In this document: positions 62,164 through 64,000 of the stretch, piece by piece | Layout: each line of letters begins with the position of its first letter | How positions within the stretch are numbered: the first letter of the stretch is position 1 | Source of the DNA: Deltaproteobacteria bacterium | Lineage (GTDB): Bacteria; UBA10199; GCA-002796325; JACPFF01 | Reading direction: 5' to 3' | Assembly (NCBI GenBank): GCA_016210045.1 | Contig: JACQUX010000041.1 | Span: 136,789 to 200,788 of the forward strand | Length of the DNA: 64,000 nt | The notes under the pieces: generated by a model | What the model was told of the DNA's origin: nothing | Seen by the model: the letters and a program-made list of their open reading frames with translations, nothing else | Databases searched by the model: none | Translations under genes and position numbers: made by a program

Positions 62164-62724
62164 TTGCTGATGTTGTTGGTGCAGCTGGCGGCGTTGCAAG
62201 TGATTGACAAACATGATCACTAAGTCGCGCTGCTCTTCACTAATCCCTTCAAACGCCGCCGTCACCGTATATCCGTCCGCCCCAACGGCCGATTCGCAGC
62301 GCACGACCGTGCTCAACAACGCCACGGTCGCAAACGGATAGCCGGGAAACGCGATGTGGAGCCGAAGCGCGGCCTCTTCGGGATAGGCCTGCGGACTTGG
62401 GAATTGAATGCCCGCCCCGCTGATGTCGACAAACAGTCGCTGAAAAAGTTTCGGCGCCGTTTCCTGCTGCGTACACCGTCGATGCAACGCTTCGATCACG
62501 GTGTCCAGCTGACTGAAATACGCGGCCAATTCCGGCGTCTCATACCGTAGCCGATCCCGAAAATTCATCAACAAGACCTGCACGTCGTCCATCGTCGGGC
62601 AGTCGGGAATCGATTCTTCCACGGTCGCCTCCGGCAGCGGCGGCGATTCGACCATCAAATAGACAACTCCCTGGCTGCGAAAAAATTCGCGCCGTTCTTC
62701 GCCCGCTGGTCGGGACGGGGTCAT
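62143..62724 (-). CDS. PilZ-domain-like c-di-GMP-binding protein
   Basis: 193 residues, ATG overlapping the stop of the preceding gene. GEERREFFRSQ holds an RxxxR-type PilZ motif, and FVDISGAGIQFPS holds the D/NxSxxG motif, with about 100 helical residues between them. This domain plan resembles regulators that bind c-di-GMP and alter motor function. Last gene of the fliD-fliS operon, so a role in controlling motility is likely. Confidence 0.7.
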   Translation of the reverse strand: MTPSRPAGEERREFFRSQGVVYLMVESPPLPEATVEESIPDCPTMDDVQVLLMNFRDRLRYETPELAAYFSQLDTVIEALHRRCTQQETAPKLFQRLFVDISGAGIQFPSPQAYPEEAALRLHIAFPGYPFATVALLSTVVRCESAVGADGYTVTAAFEGISEEQRDLVIMFVNHLQRRQLHQQHQQSEPEPS

Positions 62725-63107
62725 GCCTCGAACTGGATGTGCGCGGGAACCGCAGTGTGCCCGGCCGCCGATGTGTCGGACGTTCCCCGCAGTTTGAGTA
62801 ACAAGTCGCCGACCTCGTCTTGCAACTGCTGTGCATGGTCGACCAAGGCCTTATACACCGCCGCATTTTGGTTCGCCTGCTGGAGCAACGCATGCCGCAG
62901 CGTCACATCCTCCGGCGGCGGCGCGTCCTGCAATAACGGGTCGAGTGCGAGAAACGCTTGCCAATGTTGATCCAGCTCCTCCCATTGTGGTGAAATCCGC
63001 GGATCGGAGGGCGGGATTCGTTCGGACAAGATATGGATCCCGACGGCGTAGAGCGCTCGCAAAATGCGGAGACGCTCTTGCCACAGCTGTTCGCCCGACA
63101 GGCCCAT
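62721..63107 (-). CDS. FliT-like small helical protein
   Basis: 128 residues from ATG 63107 overlapping the fliS stop (TAATG). All-helical (LWQERLRILRALYAVGIHIL, ALVDHAQQLQDEVGDLLLKL). In many genomes the gene after fliS is fliT, the chaperone of the filament cap FliD; size and position fit, but sequence similarity is too weak to be certain. The call is positional. Confidence 0.55.
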   Translation of the reverse strand: MGLSGEQLWQERLRILRALYAVGIHILSERIPPSDPRISPQWEELDQHWQAFLALDPLLQDAPPPEDVTLRHALLQQANQNAAVYKALVDHAQQLQDEVGDLLLKLRGTSDTSAAGHTAVPAHIQFEA

Positions 63108-63505
63108 TATCGCCCCCCCTCGGACATGGCCCGTTCGGCCAACTGTTGCCATGCGCGATACAACGGTTCGAGTGTTCGCAGCGCGTGATTCAAATGCGGC
63201 TCCGGATCGTCTTCCAATGAGGCCTTGGAGAGGGACGAGACCACGAAGGCGTACAGCTGTTCCAAATTCTTGGCCGCCTCGCCGCCGTGCTCCAGATCAA
63301 GATGATCCATGAGCGTATCGGCGATCCGCATCGCGCGGATCAATGATTCCCGCGCCGGGATATCTTGTTTGGCCTGGAAGCGTTCCCCGGCCTGTTTGAT
63401 CTTCGTAATCATCCCTTCATACAACATCGCCAACAGTTGTTCCGGTCGCGCCGACAAGATGCGTTCGGCCATCGTATCTTTATAGGTTTGCCACGGTTGA
63501 TACAT
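63107..63505 (-). CDS. fliS: Flagellin export chaperone FliS
   Basis: 132 residues from ATG 63505, 10 bp after AGGAGG. The start YQPWQTYKDTMAERILSARP and LLAMLYEGMITKIKQAGER are typical of FliS, which binds the flagellin C-terminus before export. It follows fliD with a 25-bp spacer. Confidence 0.94.
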   Translation of the reverse strand: MYQPWQTYKDTMAERILSARPEQLLAMLYEGMITKIKQAGERFQAKQDIPARESLIRAMRIADTLMDHLDLEHGGEAAKNLEQLYAFVVSSLSKASLEDDPEPHLNHALRTLEPLYRAWQQLAERAMSEGGR

Positions 63506-63530
63506 AAGCGTCACACCTCCTGCGCATTGG

Positions 63531-64000
63531 TTACAATAACTTATTTGAGCTACTGGAATAGATGCCCGCGAGCGATCCGACCTGTCCTTCTTGCATTTTA
63601 AGCCGTTGGACGACTCGTTCCAGATTGTTGAATTTTTGTAGCAATCGATTCTTATACAGTTCGACTTGTCGCTCCCGGTCTTCCTGGAGATTGACCAAGC
63701 GCAGCAATTGGCTGGTGCCGTTCTTGTCGATAATATCGAAGGTCCCGTTCGGCTTCGTCAGCAGGTCTAGATAATTGTACATCTCTTCTGCAATGCCGTT
63801 TTCGCCCGTGGTTCCTTGAAACAGATAGCGAATGTTCGTGACGCTGCTTTCCAGTGCGGTGGTCAATTTGGCCGTGTCGACCTTCAGCATCCCTTTGTCG
63901 TCCATCGTGATGCCGATTTGCGCCAACGTGCCGTAGGTATATCCGGTGCCGACGACGCTGGACATAAATTTGCCGACGATCGTAGAGATATTGACGTTGG
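63531..64000 (-). CDS. fliD: Filament cap protein FliD, C-terminal part (cut by window edge)
   Basis: The last about 155 residues of FliD; the frame is open to the window end. Typical end: LAQIGITMDDKGMLKVDTAK, AEEMYNYLDLLTKPNGTFDI, then a coiled coil (VELYKNRLLQKFNNLERVVQ). FliD caps the filament and helps flagellin fold. The N-terminal portion, and any promoter, lie outside. Confidence 0.92.
   Translation of the reverse strand, partial: NVNISTIVGKFMSSVVGTGYTYGTLAQIGITMDDKGMLKVDTAKLTTALESSVTNIRYLFQGTTGENGIAEEMYNYLDLLTKPNGTFDIIDKNGTSQLLRLVNLQEDRERQVELYKNRLLQKFNNLERVVQRLKMQEGQVGSLAGIYSSSSNKLL

Noticed and set aside
1-64000. CRISPR array, tRNA or rRNA genes, complete transposon
   Set aside because: No regularly spaced repeats, tRNA cloverleaf or rRNA stretches, and no transposase or integrase domain was recognised.

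Overview
This 64 kb window is almost entirely a flagellar island from a GC-rich, diderm (Gram-negative) bacterium. P-ring, L-ring and P-ring-chaperone genes (flgI, flgH, flgA) imply an outer membrane. The gene order flgFGAHI-flgJ-flgMNKL and flgBC-fliEFGHIJ...flhBAFG-fliA, with an NtrC-type regulator and sigma-54/sigma-28 promoters, resembles Deltaproteobacteria, Bdellovibrionota and related lineages. The phylum is an inference from gene order only; no rRNA or marker gene is present.

Layout. 1-4.2 kb: a TPR protein cut by the window edge, a degenerate histidine-kinase-like sensor and a sigma-54 activator. 4.2-13.5 kb: a sigma-54 promoter drives flgF-G-A-H-I-J (distal rod, rings, and a rod cap fused to an M23 peptidase). 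A sigma-28 promoter follows for flgM-N-K-L and a GNAT acetyltransferase. 13.5-15.1 kb (minus): a large protein of unknown function with its own sigma-28 promoter. 15.1-17.2 kb: motA, then motB with its own sigma-54 promoter. 17.1-22.7 kb (minus): a sigma-54-driven sugar operon, pseB-pseC-oxidoreductase-DegT aminotransferase-transferase. 22.8-24.6 kb: a methyltransferase and a 0.75 kb spacer holding a MITE-like inverted repeat and a sigma-54 control region. 24.6-46.4 kb: a very long operon for the proximal rod, MS ring, C ring, export apparatus, hook, FlhF/FlhG placement proteins and sigma-28 (FliA). 46.4-55.3 kb, coupled to fliA: a double GT2-TPR transferase, a TPR protein, two DUF115/Maf flagellin-glycosylation proteins with a small unknown protein between them, and a GT4 glycosyltransferase. 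55.6-58.8 kb: an SF2 helicase with a duplicated C-terminal module, which looks like an intruder. 58.9-60.8 kb (minus): a third DUF115/Maf protein, divergent from another GT4 enzyme (60.9-62.2 kb). 62.1-64 kb (minus): the fliD-fliS-FliT-like-PilZ operon, with fliD running off the end.

How it works together. The regulator at 2778 probably activates sigma-54 promoters at 4353, 16088, 22735 and 24562. The first and last of these share an almost identical 23-bp upstream element placed 11 bp (one helical turn) apart relative to the promoter. FliA made by the long operon, restrained by FlgM, then reads sigma-28 promoters before flgM and before the unknown 13.5-15.0 kb gene. The sugar operon and the three Maf proteins with several glycosyltransferases point to heavily and possibly variably glycosylated flagellins. 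The flagellin gene itself is not in the window.

The most unusual items are the shared upstream activator element, the unknown sigma-28-controlled protein, the FlgJ-M23 fusion with a C9 tract in its linker, the duplicated fliE end flanking a palindromic insert, the helicase with two copies of a module ending in an FGSW repeat, and the three-Maf glycosylation locus. No tRNA, rRNA or CRISPR array was seen.
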